From: Lentzea aerocolonigenes
GTDB lineage: Bacteria > Actinomycetota > Actinomycetes > Mycobacteriales > Pseudonocardiaceae
Assembly: GCF_000955955.1 (NCBI RefSeq)
Contig: NZ_JYJG01000191.1
Coordinates: forward strand, 1 to 7,218
Direction of reading: 5' to 3'
DNA: 7,218 nucleotides
Below are positions 1 through 5,681 of this stretch, in pieces. Position 1 is the first letter of the stretch. The number at the start of each line of letters is the position of its first letter. The position numbers and the translations under genes were made by a program. Below the pieces are notes generated by a model that was not told the DNA's origin, did no database searches, and saw only the letters and a list, made by a program, of their open reading frames with translations.

Positions 1-39
1 GGCGACCACCCGCCCGGTCGCGCCCAGCAAGGCGACCAT
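1..39 (-). CDS. Possible 5' end of a gene running off the left edge (Rossmann-like N-terminus?)
   Basis: Downstream of the HxlR stop on the minus strand, an ATG at position 39 opens a frame that stays open to the window edge and reads MVALLGATGRVVA. The hydrophobic strand followed by GATG resembles the start of NmrA-type or atypical short-chain dehydrogenase proteins, which bind NAD(P) through a GxxGxxG loop and are often found beside HxlR regulators. In-frame codons upstream, including a GTG at 60, would extend it to 20 residues. No clear ribosome binding site is visible. With only 13-20 residues this is a suggestion; the frame could equally belong to a membrane protein or be chance. Confidence 0.28.
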   Translation of the reverse strand, partial: MVALLGATGRVVA

Positions 40-70
40 CCACGGAACCGCCGCGCCCACCCCCGAAGTC

Positions 71-472
71 CTACCCCACCGGATAAACGCAGCTCATAGC
101 CTCACTAACCGCAACCCCACCCCGAGAACGCCGCAAATGCTCCTCCCCCCAAACCCGAACACTCTCCACCACAGGCAGAACCGAAGTCCCGTACTCCGTG
201 AGCCGATAAATGACAGGCGCGGGAACCGGCCCGGTGACCACCCGCTCAACCAGCCCATCCGCCTCAAGCTCACGCAACTGCTCAGCCAACACCTTGGCCG
301 TGATCGGCGCCCCCCTCCGCCGAAGCCCGGCAAAGTGCGACTCCCCGTGCGCCAACCAGTACACCAGCGTCAGCTTCCACTTCCCGCCAACAGCCGCAAA
401 CGCCGCCGCCATGGGACAACCAGGCAGGGGGTTGGGCCGCGCGAGGTTACCTGCAGGTGCCTTCTTGTTCAT
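71..472 (-). CDS. HxlR-family winged helix-turn-helix transcriptional regulator
   Basis: This 133-residue protein has the full HxlR signature: an N-terminal cysteine at 19 (LPGCP), GGKWKL at 29-34, the FAGLRRRGAPITAKVLAEQL segment at 47-66, LRELEADGLVER at 66-77 and the wing PAPVIYRLTEYG at 84-95. The length is normal for the family, whose members act as DNA-binding dimers and often control a divergent gene or an oxidoreductase. Cys19 sits where redox- or quinone-sensing members (YodB/HypR type) carry their sensor cysteine; a second cysteine is at 128. The ATG at 472 is preceded by GGAG with 8 bases between, which supports this start. The gene uses many T-ending codons (GTT, GCT, CCT, TAT, AGT), unlike its neighbours, hinting at separate acquisition. 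The ligand is unknown. The likely target is the divergent exported-protein gene or the gene at the left edge. Confidence 0.93.
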   Translation of the reverse strand: MNKKAPAGNLARPNPLPGCPMAAAFAAVGGKWKLTLVYWLAHGESHFAGLRRRGAPITAKVLAEQLRELEADGLVERVVTGPVPAPVIYRLTEYGTSVLPVVESVRVWGEEHLRRSRGGVAVSEAMSCVYPVG

Positions 473-499
473 GGTTGCGGCTCCGTCGACAGTCGGCGC

Positions 500-1087
500 A
501 TGAACCTACGCAGGCTGCTAACCGTGCCACACACGCCAACCGTGCCACACACCCGAATCCTGATCGCCCTCCTCTCCGCCATCACGCTGACCGCGTCGGT
601 ACCTGCCCAGGCGGGCACCGAAGCCGGACAGCGCGACTTCGACTGGGAGATCGGAACCTGGCACACCGACGTGCGAGTGCTGGCCGATCCGTTGTCGGAG
701 ACCGAAGACGAGTGGCTCCACTTCGAGGGCACGTCAGTCGTCCGCCCGCTCCTGGACCGCCGCGCGAACGTCGTCGAGCTGAAAGTCGCCGGCCCGTCCG
801 GCCGCATCGAAGGCCTCAACATGCGCCTCTACGAACCACAAGCACAACGCTGGAGCCTGACCTTCGTCAACATCCGCGACGGCCTGCTCACCCCGTCGGT
901 GTACGGCGGCTTCCACGACGGCGCCGGCGAGTTCTACGGCGACGACCAGCTCGGCGGACGCCCGATCAAGGTGCGTTTCCTCATCCGCCGCCAGGGCCCC
1001 GGCAAGGCGACGTTCGAGCAGGCGTTCTCCCAGGACGGCGGTGCGACCTGGGAGACGAACTGGATCGCCGTCGACCGGCGGAGCTGA
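500..1087 (+). CDS. Exported conserved protein of unknown function (DUF1579-like beta-rich domain)
   Basis: Read from the ATG at 500 the product is 195 residues. A basic N-terminus, a hydrophobic core (ILIALLSAITL, about 20-30) and an AQA site predict signal peptidase I cleavage after residue 38, so the mature protein should be outside the membrane; there is no lipobox cysteine. The mature part starts with FDWEIGTWHTDVRV (47-60) and continues with WLHFEGTSVVRPLLDRRANVVEL, LNMRLYEPQAQRWSLTF (106-122), GGFHDGAGEFYG and FEQAFSQDGGATWETNWIAVDR (172-193). This order (F-x-x-G-x-W start, WS-x-x-F centre, AFS-DGG-x-TWE-x-NW end) is that of a widespread uncharacterised bacterial family related to DUF1579; no catalytic role is known to me. 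The start is uncertain: no ribosome binding site precedes 500, and in-frame GTG codons at 524 and 542 fall in the tandem repeat. Starting at 542 still gives a textbook signal peptide. It is divergent from HxlR and ends 3 bases before the Lrp stop. Confidence 0.85.
   Translation: MNLRRLLTVPHTPTVPHTRILIALLSAITLTASVPAQAGTEAGQRDFDWEIGTWHTDVRVLADPLSETEDEWLHFEGTSVVRPLLDRRANVVELKVAGPSGRIEGLNMRLYEPQAQRWSLTFVNIRDGLLTPSVYGGFHDGAGEFYGDDQLGGRPIKVRFLIRRQGPGKATFEQAFSQDGGATWETNWIAVDRRS
503..508 (-). promoter_or_regulatory. Candidate -10 element for the HxlR gene
   Basis: On the minus strand TAGGTT at 508-503 fits the TANNNT pattern of actinobacterial -10 boxes. It would place transcription start near 496 and leave a leader of about 24 bases containing the GGAG that precedes the ATG at 472. 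No convincing -35 is visible. The element lies inside the first codons of the divergent gene if that gene starts at 500. Confidence 0.3.
520..555 (+). repeat. Two-copy 18-bp tandem repeat at the HxlR/exported-protein junction
   Basis: Positions 520-537 (AACCGTGCCACACACGCC) and 538-555 (AACCGTGCCACACACCCG) are direct repeats differing only at the last three positions. Read as protein they give TVPHTP and TVPHTR ahead of the signal-peptide core. Each unit contains CGTG-N5-CAC(G/C), a short inverted repeat that is perfect in the first copy. The repeat lies just upstream of the candidate HxlR promoter, so it could be a pair of regulator-binding sites; it could also simply be a slippage duplication in coding DNA. 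Confidence 0.75.
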
Positions 1088-1090
1088 GCC

Positions 1091-1537
1091 TCAGACCGAC
1101 GGCGGCCTGTCCTCGTACGGCGTCGAGAGCACCACGGTCGTCCGCGTCGACACGTTCGCCGACTCCCGGATCTTCTGCAGCAGCTCCTCGAGAGCCGTCG
1201 GGGAAGCGACCCGCACGCGCAGCACGTACGACGCGTCGCCGGCCACCGAGTAGCAGGCCTCGATCTCCGAGAGGTGTTCGAGGCGCTTCGGGTAGTCGTC
1301 CGGCTCCGCCGGGTTGATCGGGAAGAGCGAGATGAACGCGGACATCGGCAGGCCGATCTCGGCGCCGTCCAGCCGGGCCGCGTAGCCCTTGACGATGCCG
1401 CGCTGTTCCAGCCGCTTCACGCGCTGGTGGACGGCCGAGACCGACAGGCCCACTCGTTCGGCCAGGTCCGTGAAGCTGCAGCGGCCGTCAGAGGCCAGTT
1501 CTTTGAGGATCGCTCTGTCGATCTGCTCGAGGGTCAA
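1091..1537 (-). CDS. Lrp/AsnC-family transcriptional regulator
   Basis: The 148-residue product has the standard Lrp/AsnC layout. An N-terminal helix-turn-helix carries LTLEQIDRAILKELASDGRCSF and DLAERVGLSVSAVHQRVKRLEQRGIVKGY (about 24-52). It is followed by the RAM effector/oligomerisation domain (about 63-140), with IEACYSVAGDASYVLRVRV at 92-110 and STRTTVVLS near the end. The family forms octamer-like assemblies that respond to amino acids. I place the start at the TTG at 1537: it gives the usual length, and TTG overlaps the TGA stop of the upstream peptidase (TTGA), implying translational coupling; no in-frame ATG or GTG lies close by. Co-transcription with a dipeptidase suggests control of peptide/amino-acid use, with the released amino acid as a plausible effector. 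The family is certain; the ligand and the exact start are inferred. Confidence 0.92.
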   Translation of the reverse strand: MTLEQIDRAILKELASDGRCSFTDLAERVGLSVSAVHQRVKRLEQRGIVKGYAARLDGAEIGLPMSAFISLFPINPAEPDDYPKRLEHLSEIEACYSVAGDASYVLRVRVASPTALEELLQKIRESANVSTRTTVVLSTPYEDRPPSV

Positions 1538-2655
1538 AGCACCACCAGCTCGTGAGGTCGGTTGTTGAAGGACTCGACGCCCGTGGCGGTGGCGACGACG
1601 ATGTCCTCGATGCGCGCGCCCCAGCGGCCGGGGAGGTAGATGCCGGGCTCGACGCTGAACGCCATGCCGGGTTCCAAAGGCAGCGAGTTGCCGCTCACGA
1701 TGTAGGGCTCCTCGTGGACGTCCAGGCCGATGCCGTGGCCGGTGCGGTGCACGAAGAACTCGCCGAAGCCCGCGTCCGCGATGACGGAACGCGCGGCGGC
1801 GTCGACTTCCTCGCACGTGACGCCGGGCTTCACGAAGTCGACCGCCGCCTGCTGGGCGGCCTGCAACACCGCGTACGTGTCCCGGACATCGTCGAAAACA
1901 GGCTCGCCCATCACGTAGGTGCGGGTCGAGTCGGAGTTGTAGCCCTCGGCGACCGGGCCGCCGATGTCGATGACGACGACCTCGCCGGCCTCGATCACGC
2001 GGTCGGAGTCGCGGTGGTGCGGGGAGGCGCCGTTGGGGCCGGAGCCGACGATCACGAAGTCGGCGACGGTGTGGCCTTCCTCGACGATGGCGACGGCGAT
2101 GTCACGCGCCACCTCACGCTCGGTGCGGCCCACGCGCAGGAACTCGCCCATGCGCGCGTGGACGCGGTCGATCGCGGCGCCTGCCTTGCGCAGCGCGGCG
2201 ATCTCGGCCTCGTCCTTGCGCATGCGCAGCTCGCGGATGATCGGGCCGGCGAGCGACTGCGGGCCGCCGATCGCGTGGCCGAGCTTGAGCGTGTGCAGCG
2301 CGGGCATCATGTCCGCCACGGCGACGCGGGTGCCCTTGAGCGCGGCCTTGACCAGCGCGTACGGGTCCTCGCCGTCGACCCACGTGACGACCTCGACACC
2401 CAGCTCGTCGGTCGGGATCGCCGCGTAACCGGGCTGCTCCAGCTTCGGCACGACGAGCGTCGGAGTGCCGCCGACCGGCAGCGCGAGGCAGGTGAGGCGC
2501 TCGAACGAGTCGCCACCGGCACCGATCAGGTACCGCAGGTCCGAGCCGGGCGAGATGAGGAGGGCGTCGACGCCCGCCTGCTCAGCGGCTCGAGAAGCGC
2601 GGTCAAGTCGCGCACGCAGCGCGGACACGTCGATGGGCCCGGTGATCGTTGCCAT
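1534..2655 (-). CDS. M24-family metallopeptidase (Xaa-Pro peptidase type)
   Basis: This 373-residue cytoplasmic protein has the two-domain plan of prolidase and aminopeptidase P. The N-terminal creatinase-like domain (about 10-140, with DALLISPGSDLRYLIG) is joined by RELRMRKDEAEI (141-152) to a pita-bread catalytic domain. All five dinuclear metal ligands are visible: D230 (VVVID), D242 (YNSDSTRT), H307 (RTGHGIG), E336 (SVEPGIY) and E350 (ARIED). The supporting histidines H213 (SPHH) and H314 (DVHEEP) are also present, so the enzyme should be active. Such enzymes cleave the bond before proline in dipeptides or peptide N-termini using Mn or Co; sequence alone does not separate dipeptidase from aminopeptidase. 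The ATG at 2655 has no strong ribosome binding site but lies 7 bases after a TANNNT box, which fits a leaderless message. It is first in an operon with the Lrp regulator. Confidence 0.94.
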   Translation of the reverse strand: MATITGPIDVSALRARLDRASRAAEQAGVDALLISPGSDLRYLIGAGGDSFERLTCLALPVGGTPTLVVPKLEQPGYAAIPTDELGVEVVTWVDGEDPYALVKAALKGTRVAVADMMPALHTLKLGHAIGGPQSLAGPIIRELRMRKDEAEIAALRKAGAAIDRVHARMGEFLRVGRTEREVARDIAVAIVEEGHTVADFVIVGSGPNGASPHHRDSDRVIEAGEVVVIDIGGPVAEGYNSDSTRTYVMGEPVFDDVRDTYAVLQAAQQAAVDFVKPGVTCEEVDAAARSVIADAGFGEFFVHRTGHGIGLDVHEEPYIVSGNSLPLEPGMAFSVEPGIYLPGRWGARIEDIVVATATGVESFNNRPHELVVL

Positions 2656-2662
2656 GGTCGAA

Positions 2663-2675
2663 AGCCTAGTAGCTT
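2663..2675. promoter_or_regulatory. Back-to-back divergent -10 elements, both likely leaderless
   Basis: Only 28 bases separate the divergent peptidase (ATG at 2655, minus) and exonuclease (GTG at 2684, plus). On the minus strand TAGGCT (2668-2663) stands 7 bases before the ATG; on the plus strand TAGCTT (2670-2675) stands 8 bases before the GTG. Both match TANNNT at the spacing expected for leaderless transcripts, and neither start has a good Shine-Dalgarno sequence. The two boxes are one base apart, so polymerase could occupy only one at a time. A TTGCCA at 2649-2654 could be a weak plus-strand -35 (15-bp spacer). Confidence 0.5.
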
Positions 2676-2683
2676 GTCCACTC

Positions 2684-3628
2684 GTGAGCTCTCCCCTGGT
2701 GCTGCTCGACTCCGCGAGCCTCTACTTCCGGTCGTACTACGCGCTGCCGGACTCGATGACCGCGCCCGACGGCACGCCGGTGAACGCCGTGCGCGGGTTC
2801 GTCGACACGATCGCCCGCGTCATCAACGACCGCGGCGCCGCTCGGCTGGTCGCCTGCCTGGACGCCGACTGGCGGCCCGAGTTCCGGGTGAAGTTGCTGC
2901 CCTCGTACAAGGCGCAGCGCGTGGCCGAGGACGCCACTGACGGCTCCGAGGAGGTCCCGGACACCCTCACGCCGCAGATCCCGATCATCCTCGACGTGCT
3001 GGACGCGGCCGGCATCTGCACGGGCGAGGCGGCGGGCTACGAGGCGGACGACGTCATCGGCGCGCTCGCCCACCACGAGCAGCGCTCCCCCGTCGAGGTG
3101 GTCACGGGCGACCGCGACATGTTCCAGGTCGTGCGCTTCGAGCCGACGCCGGTGCACGTGCTGTACGTCGGGCGCGGCTGGAACAAGGTCGAGATCCTCG
3201 GCCCTGAGGAGCTGGCGGCCAAGTACTCGCTGCCGGTCGAGAACGCGGGATCCGCCTACGCCGACATGGCGGTGCTGCGCGGCGACCCCTCCGACGGGCT
3301 GCCGGGCGTCGCGGGCATCGGCGAGAAGACGGCCGCGAAGCTCATCTCCGAGTTCGGCTCGCTCGACGCGGTGCTCAAGGCCGTGAGCGACCCGATGGAC
3401 CGCAAGCTCACCACCAAGGCCCGCAACTCGCTGATCGCGGCCGAGGAGTACCTGGCCGCCGCGCCCACGGTCGTCCGCACGGCCCTCGACGCACCGGTCG
3501 TCAAGGACCGCGACGACGAGGTGCCGCGCGTGCCCGCCGACCCCGAGCGGCTGCGCGAGCTCACGCAGCGCTGGGGCCTGGGCAGCTCGGTGCCGCGCCT
3601 GGTCAACGCCATGGAGCGGCGCGCCTGA
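2684..3628 (+). CDS. Stand-alone 5'-3' exonuclease / flap nuclease (Pol I N-terminal domain type)
   Basis: The 314-residue protein matches the 5' nuclease domain of DNA polymerase I but stops before any 3'-5' exonuclease or polymerase domain, as in the separate actinobacterial paralogue. Conserved acidic and basic residues are in place: D9 (LLDSAS), D60 with RPEFR at 64-68, the YKAQR arch motif at 75-79, EADDVIG (120-126), TGDRDMFQ (141-148), and the helix-three-turn-helix segment LRGDPSDGLPGVAGIGEKTAAKL (198-220) with D201 and D204 completing the metal sites. It should remove 5' flaps or RNA primers during replication and repair. The GTG at 2684 begins the usual MSSPLVLLD N-terminus and fits a leaderless -10. 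An in-frame ATG at 2654, which overlaps the peptidase start codon, would add ten residues and is less likely. About 75 bases follow before the next gene, with no clear terminator. Confidence 0.93.
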   Translation: MSSPLVLLDSASLYFRSYYALPDSMTAPDGTPVNAVRGFVDTIARVINDRGAARLVACLDADWRPEFRVKLLPSYKAQRVAEDATDGSEEVPDTLTPQIPIILDVLDAAGICTGEAAGYEADDVIGALAHHEQRSPVEVVTGDRDMFQVVRFEPTPVHVLYVGRGWNKVEILGPEELAAKYSLPVENAGSAYADMAVLRGDPSDGLPGVAGIGEKTAAKLISEFGSLDAVLKAVSDPMDRKLTTKARNSLIAAEEYLAAAPTVVRTALDAPVVKDRDDEVPRVPADPERLRELTQRWGLGSSVPRLVNAMERRA

Positions 3629-3668
3629 CAACCCGAACGCTCACGCCGCGGTGGATCGACGTCACATT

Positions 3669-3695
3669 TTGTTAGTGGTTAGTAACCAGTAACTT
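3669..3695 (+). promoter_or_regulatory. Promoter of the TetR-MFS operon, likely leaderless
   Basis: TTGTTA (3669-3674) and TAACTT (3690-3695) form a -35/-10 pair with a 15-bp spacer. The -10 ends 7 bases before the ATG at 3703, so transcription would start at or very near the start codon; no ribosome binding site is present. Both boxes are covered by the inverted repeat at 3671-3693, so a bound repressor would block polymerase directly. The short spacer makes the -35 assignment the weaker half. Confidence 0.55.
3671..3693. promoter_or_regulatory. TetR operator: near-perfect 23-bp inverted repeat
   Basis: The left arm GTTAGTGGTTA (3671-3681) and right arm TAACCAGTAAC (3683-3693) flank a single central G. 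The arms pair at 10 of 11 positions. The stretch is AT-rich in otherwise very GC-rich DNA, lies 9 bases before the TetR start codon and spans its promoter. This is the expected size and place of an autoregulatory operator for a TetR repressor controlling itself and the downstream MFS gene. Confidence 0.85.
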
Positions 3696-3702
3696 AGCGG
3701 TC

Positions 3703-4275
3703 ATGGCTGAACGCATGAGCGGAACCGCGCGACGTGCCCAGGTGCTGGCCGTCGCGGCGGAGGAGTTCGCCGCGCACGGGCTGCACGGGGCGTCGACGGA
3801 GGCGATCGCGAGAGAAGCCGGGATCACGCAGGCGTACGTGTTCCGGATGTTCGGCACGAAGAAGGCCCTGTTCTTGGAGCTGGTCCAAGCGGCGTTCGCT
3901 CGGGTGAGCGACGGGATGCGGGACGTGGCGGAGGGGAGGTCCGGCCTGGACGCGCTCTCCGCGATGGGCGCCCAGTACTACGGCCTGCTGGCTGACCGCA
4001 CCGGATTGTTGTTGCAGCTCCAGGGTTTCGCCGCGTGCGGGGACCCGGAGGTGCGGGACGCGGTGCGTGCGTGCTTCGCGCGCATGTGGGACACGGCCGC
4101 GGACGGCAACGGACTCGACCCGGTGACGGTGAAGACGTTCCTCGCCTTCGGGATGCTGCTGAACGCGGGCGCCGCGATGGACGTCGGCCAGGTCGAAGAG
4201 CCGTGGGCCGACGGCGTGCGCACCCGAATCCAGGCGGGCCTGTTCGAGCACGTCACCACCGAGACGAACCGATGA
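3703..4275 (+). CDS. TetR/AcrR-family transcriptional repressor of the adjacent efflux gene
   Basis: The 190-residue protein has a TetR N-terminal DNA-binding domain (about 8-55): RRAQVLAVAAEEFAAHGLHGA, the helix-turn-helix STEAIAREAGITQAYVFRMF (31-50), then GTKKALFLELV. The C-terminal helical ligand-binding domain (60-190) is divergent, as usual for the family, so the inducer cannot be read; it contains cysteines at 112 and 124. The ATG at 3703 is chosen because it sits 7 bases after a -10 box; an ATG four codons later (3715) also keeps the domain intact. The stop overlaps the MFS start as ATGA, so the two genes are translationally coupled. By analogy with TetR-MFS pairs, ligand binding would release the operator at 3671-3693 and induce efflux. 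Confidence 0.94.
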   Translation: MAERMSGTARRAQVLAVAAEEFAAHGLHGASTEAIAREAGITQAYVFRMFGTKKALFLELVQAAFARVSDGMRDVAEGRSGLDALSAMGAQYYGLLADRTGLLLQLQGFAACGDPEVRDAVRACFARMWDTAADGNGLDPVTVKTFLAFGMLLNAGAAMDVGQVEEPWADGVRTRIQAGLFEHVTTETNR

Positions 4276-5681
4276 AGACCCGCGAGGACGAACGGCTGAG
4301 CGTCGCGTTGACGAGCACGGCACTGGCGGGAGCGGTGATCGGCAGCGTCGGGGCGCCCCTGATCACCCCGGTCGCCACGGGTCTGCACGTCTCGCTGGGT
4401 GCCGCGCAGTGGACGTTGACGGTGACGCTGTTCAGCGGCGCGATCGCGGCCCCCGTGCTCGGCAGGCTGGGCAGCGGCCCGTACCGCCGAGTCACGATCC
4501 TGGCCACGCTGGGCCTGGTCATGGCGGGTGGGCTGCTCACCGTGCTGCCGCTCGGGTTCGCGGCGTTGCTGGCCGGACGCGCGCTGCAGGGGTTCGGGGT
4601 CGCCGTCGGGGCGCTGCTGATGAGCGTCGCCCGCGCCCACCTGCCACCTGAGCGCTCGGCGTCGACCATCACGGCGTTGTCGGTCGCGTCGACCGTCGGC
4701 ATCGGGTTCGGCTACCCGGCGATCAGCCTGCTCGACCAGCTCGCGGGCTTGCACGCCGCCTACGGTCTCGGGTTCGAGCTGTCCGCCGTCGCGCTGGCCG
4801 TCGCCTGGCGGACGCTGCCCACCGAGGCTCCTGGCGAGCTGCCCCGGATCGACGTCACCGGCGCGCTGCTCCTCGCGCTCGGCACGCTCGGGCTGCTCGT
4901 GGTGATCGCCGAACCCGCGATCTGGGCGACCCCGTGGCTGGCCGGTGGCATCCTCGCCGGTGCCGCCGCCGTCCTGGCCGTGTGGGCGTTCGCGGAACTG
5001 CGCACCGCGGCGCCGTTGGTGAACCTCCGGCTGCTCGGGCACGGGCCGATCCTGCGCGCGAACCTGGCGGTGCTCGTGGCCGGAGCCGGGTTGTACCTGC
5101 TGTTCAGCCTGTTCACCCGCTACGTACAGACCCCTGCCGGTGCCGGGTACGGGTTCGCGCTGCCCGGTGTCGCCGCGGGGGCGGCGCTGATTCCGTTCTC
5201 CCTGCTCGGTTTCGTTGCGGGGAAAGCAGTTCCGCGTCTCATCGCGCGCATCACCGAGCGGTGGACGTACGCGCTCTCCATCGCGATCGCCGCCGGCGCC
5301 GCACTGCTGTTCGCCGCCGGCAACCGGTCGCTGTTCGCCGTCCTCGCCGCGACCGCCCTGCTCGGCTTCGGCGTCGGAGGCGTGTTCGCGGCGATGCCCC
5401 AGCTCGTCCTCTCCGGTGTCCCCCAAGGAGAAACGGCCAGCGTGCTCTCGATCAATCAGGTCGCCCGCAGCATCGGCATGAGCGTCGGCAGCGCCCTCGC
5501 CGGGTTGCTGCTCGCCACCGCCACGCCGGACGGAAGCCTGCTCCCCGTCCGAGGCGGCTACGTCACCGCCGCGTTGTGGGCGCTGGTCCCCCTCGCAGCC
5601 AGCGCGCTCGTGATCGCTACGAACCCGCGAGTTCGGTCAGCCGACGTTCGAGAAACCGCCGTTCAGCGCCATCGTCCGTGA
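4272..5681 (+). CDS. MFS transporter, DHA2 (EmrB/QacA-like) drug efflux type
   Basis: The 469-residue product is highly hydrophobic, with about 14 predicted membrane helices (near 11-30, 46-66, 74-92, 96-120, 132-152, 162-180, 194-213, 221-242, 262-282, 295-316, 332-348, 353-374, 400-418, 430-449). This suits the 14-helix DHA2 drug:proton antiporter group in the inner membrane. The loop after helix 2 reads [10 protein letters not shown] (64-73), a version of MFS motif A in which the usual acidic residue is Ser68. Helix 5 carries [12 protein letters not shown], a relaxed form of antiporter motif C. The [25 protein letters not shown] segment (385-409) is typical of actinobacterial members. The ATG at 4272 overlaps the TetR stop. 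The substrate is unknown; a toxic compound or an exported metabolite are both possible. The last 65 bases overlap the sigma-factor gene on the other strand. Confidence 0.92.
   Translation: MKTREDERLSVALTSTALAGAVIGSVGAPLITPVATGLHVSLGAAQWTLTVTLFSGAIAAPVLGRLGSGPYRRVTILATLGLVMAGGLLTVLPLGFAALLAGRALQGFGVAVGALLMSVARAHLPPERSASTITALSVASTVGIGFGYPAISLLDQLAGLHAAYGLGFELSAVALAVAWRTLPTEAPGELPRIDVTGALLLALGTLGLLVVIAEPAIWATPWLAGGILAGAAAVLAVWAFAELRTAAPLVNLRLLGHGPILRANLAVLVAGAGLYLLFSLFTRYVQTPAGAGYGFALPGVAAGAALIPFSLLGFVAGKAVPRLIARITERWTYALSIAIAAGAALLFAAGNRSLFAVLAATALLGFGVGGVFAAMPQLVLSGVPQGETASVLSINQVARSIGMSVGSALAGLLLATATPDGSLLPVRGGYVTAALWALVPLAASALVIATNPRVRSADVRETAVQRHRP

Noticed and set aside
449..458. ACCTGCAGGT perfect palindrome as a regulator site
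   Set aside because: It is inside the HxlR coding sequence, only 10 bp long, and palindromes of this size are common in GC-rich DNA. There is no supporting context.
1083..1093. CTGAG-C-CTCAG inverted repeat between the convergent stops as a terminator
   Set aside because: The central loop is a single base, or three if only four pairs form, and there is no T-run. It is too weak for an intrinsic terminator and mostly arises from the two facing stop codons.
1552..2940. Long plus-strand open frame of 462 residues over the peptidase
   Set aside because: It is antisense to a peptidase with all catalytic residues. The translation is Arg/Asp/Val-rich low-complexity text with no family features, typical of GC-rich antisense frames.
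2684..3628. Truncated DNA polymerase I
   Set aside because: The protein ends naturally after the helix-three-turn-helix region, and no polymerase-like sequence follows in any frame. Stand-alone 5' nucleases of this length are normal in actinobacteria.
2666..3631. 321-residue minus-strand frame over the exonuclease
   Set aside because: It is antisense to an exonuclease with intact catalytic motifs; the His/Arg/Val-rich translation has no recognisable domain.
3629..3668. Possible terminator after the exonuclease gene
   Set aside because: I found no stem longer than three or four pairs followed by T residues. The T-run at 3667-3670 belongs to the TetR promoter region.
3978..5426. 482-residue minus-strand frame rich in Gln, Arg and Gly over the TetR and MFS genes
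   Set aside because: It is a shadow of two well-supported genes. Its composition reflects the complement of hydrophobic codons and no domain is recognisable.
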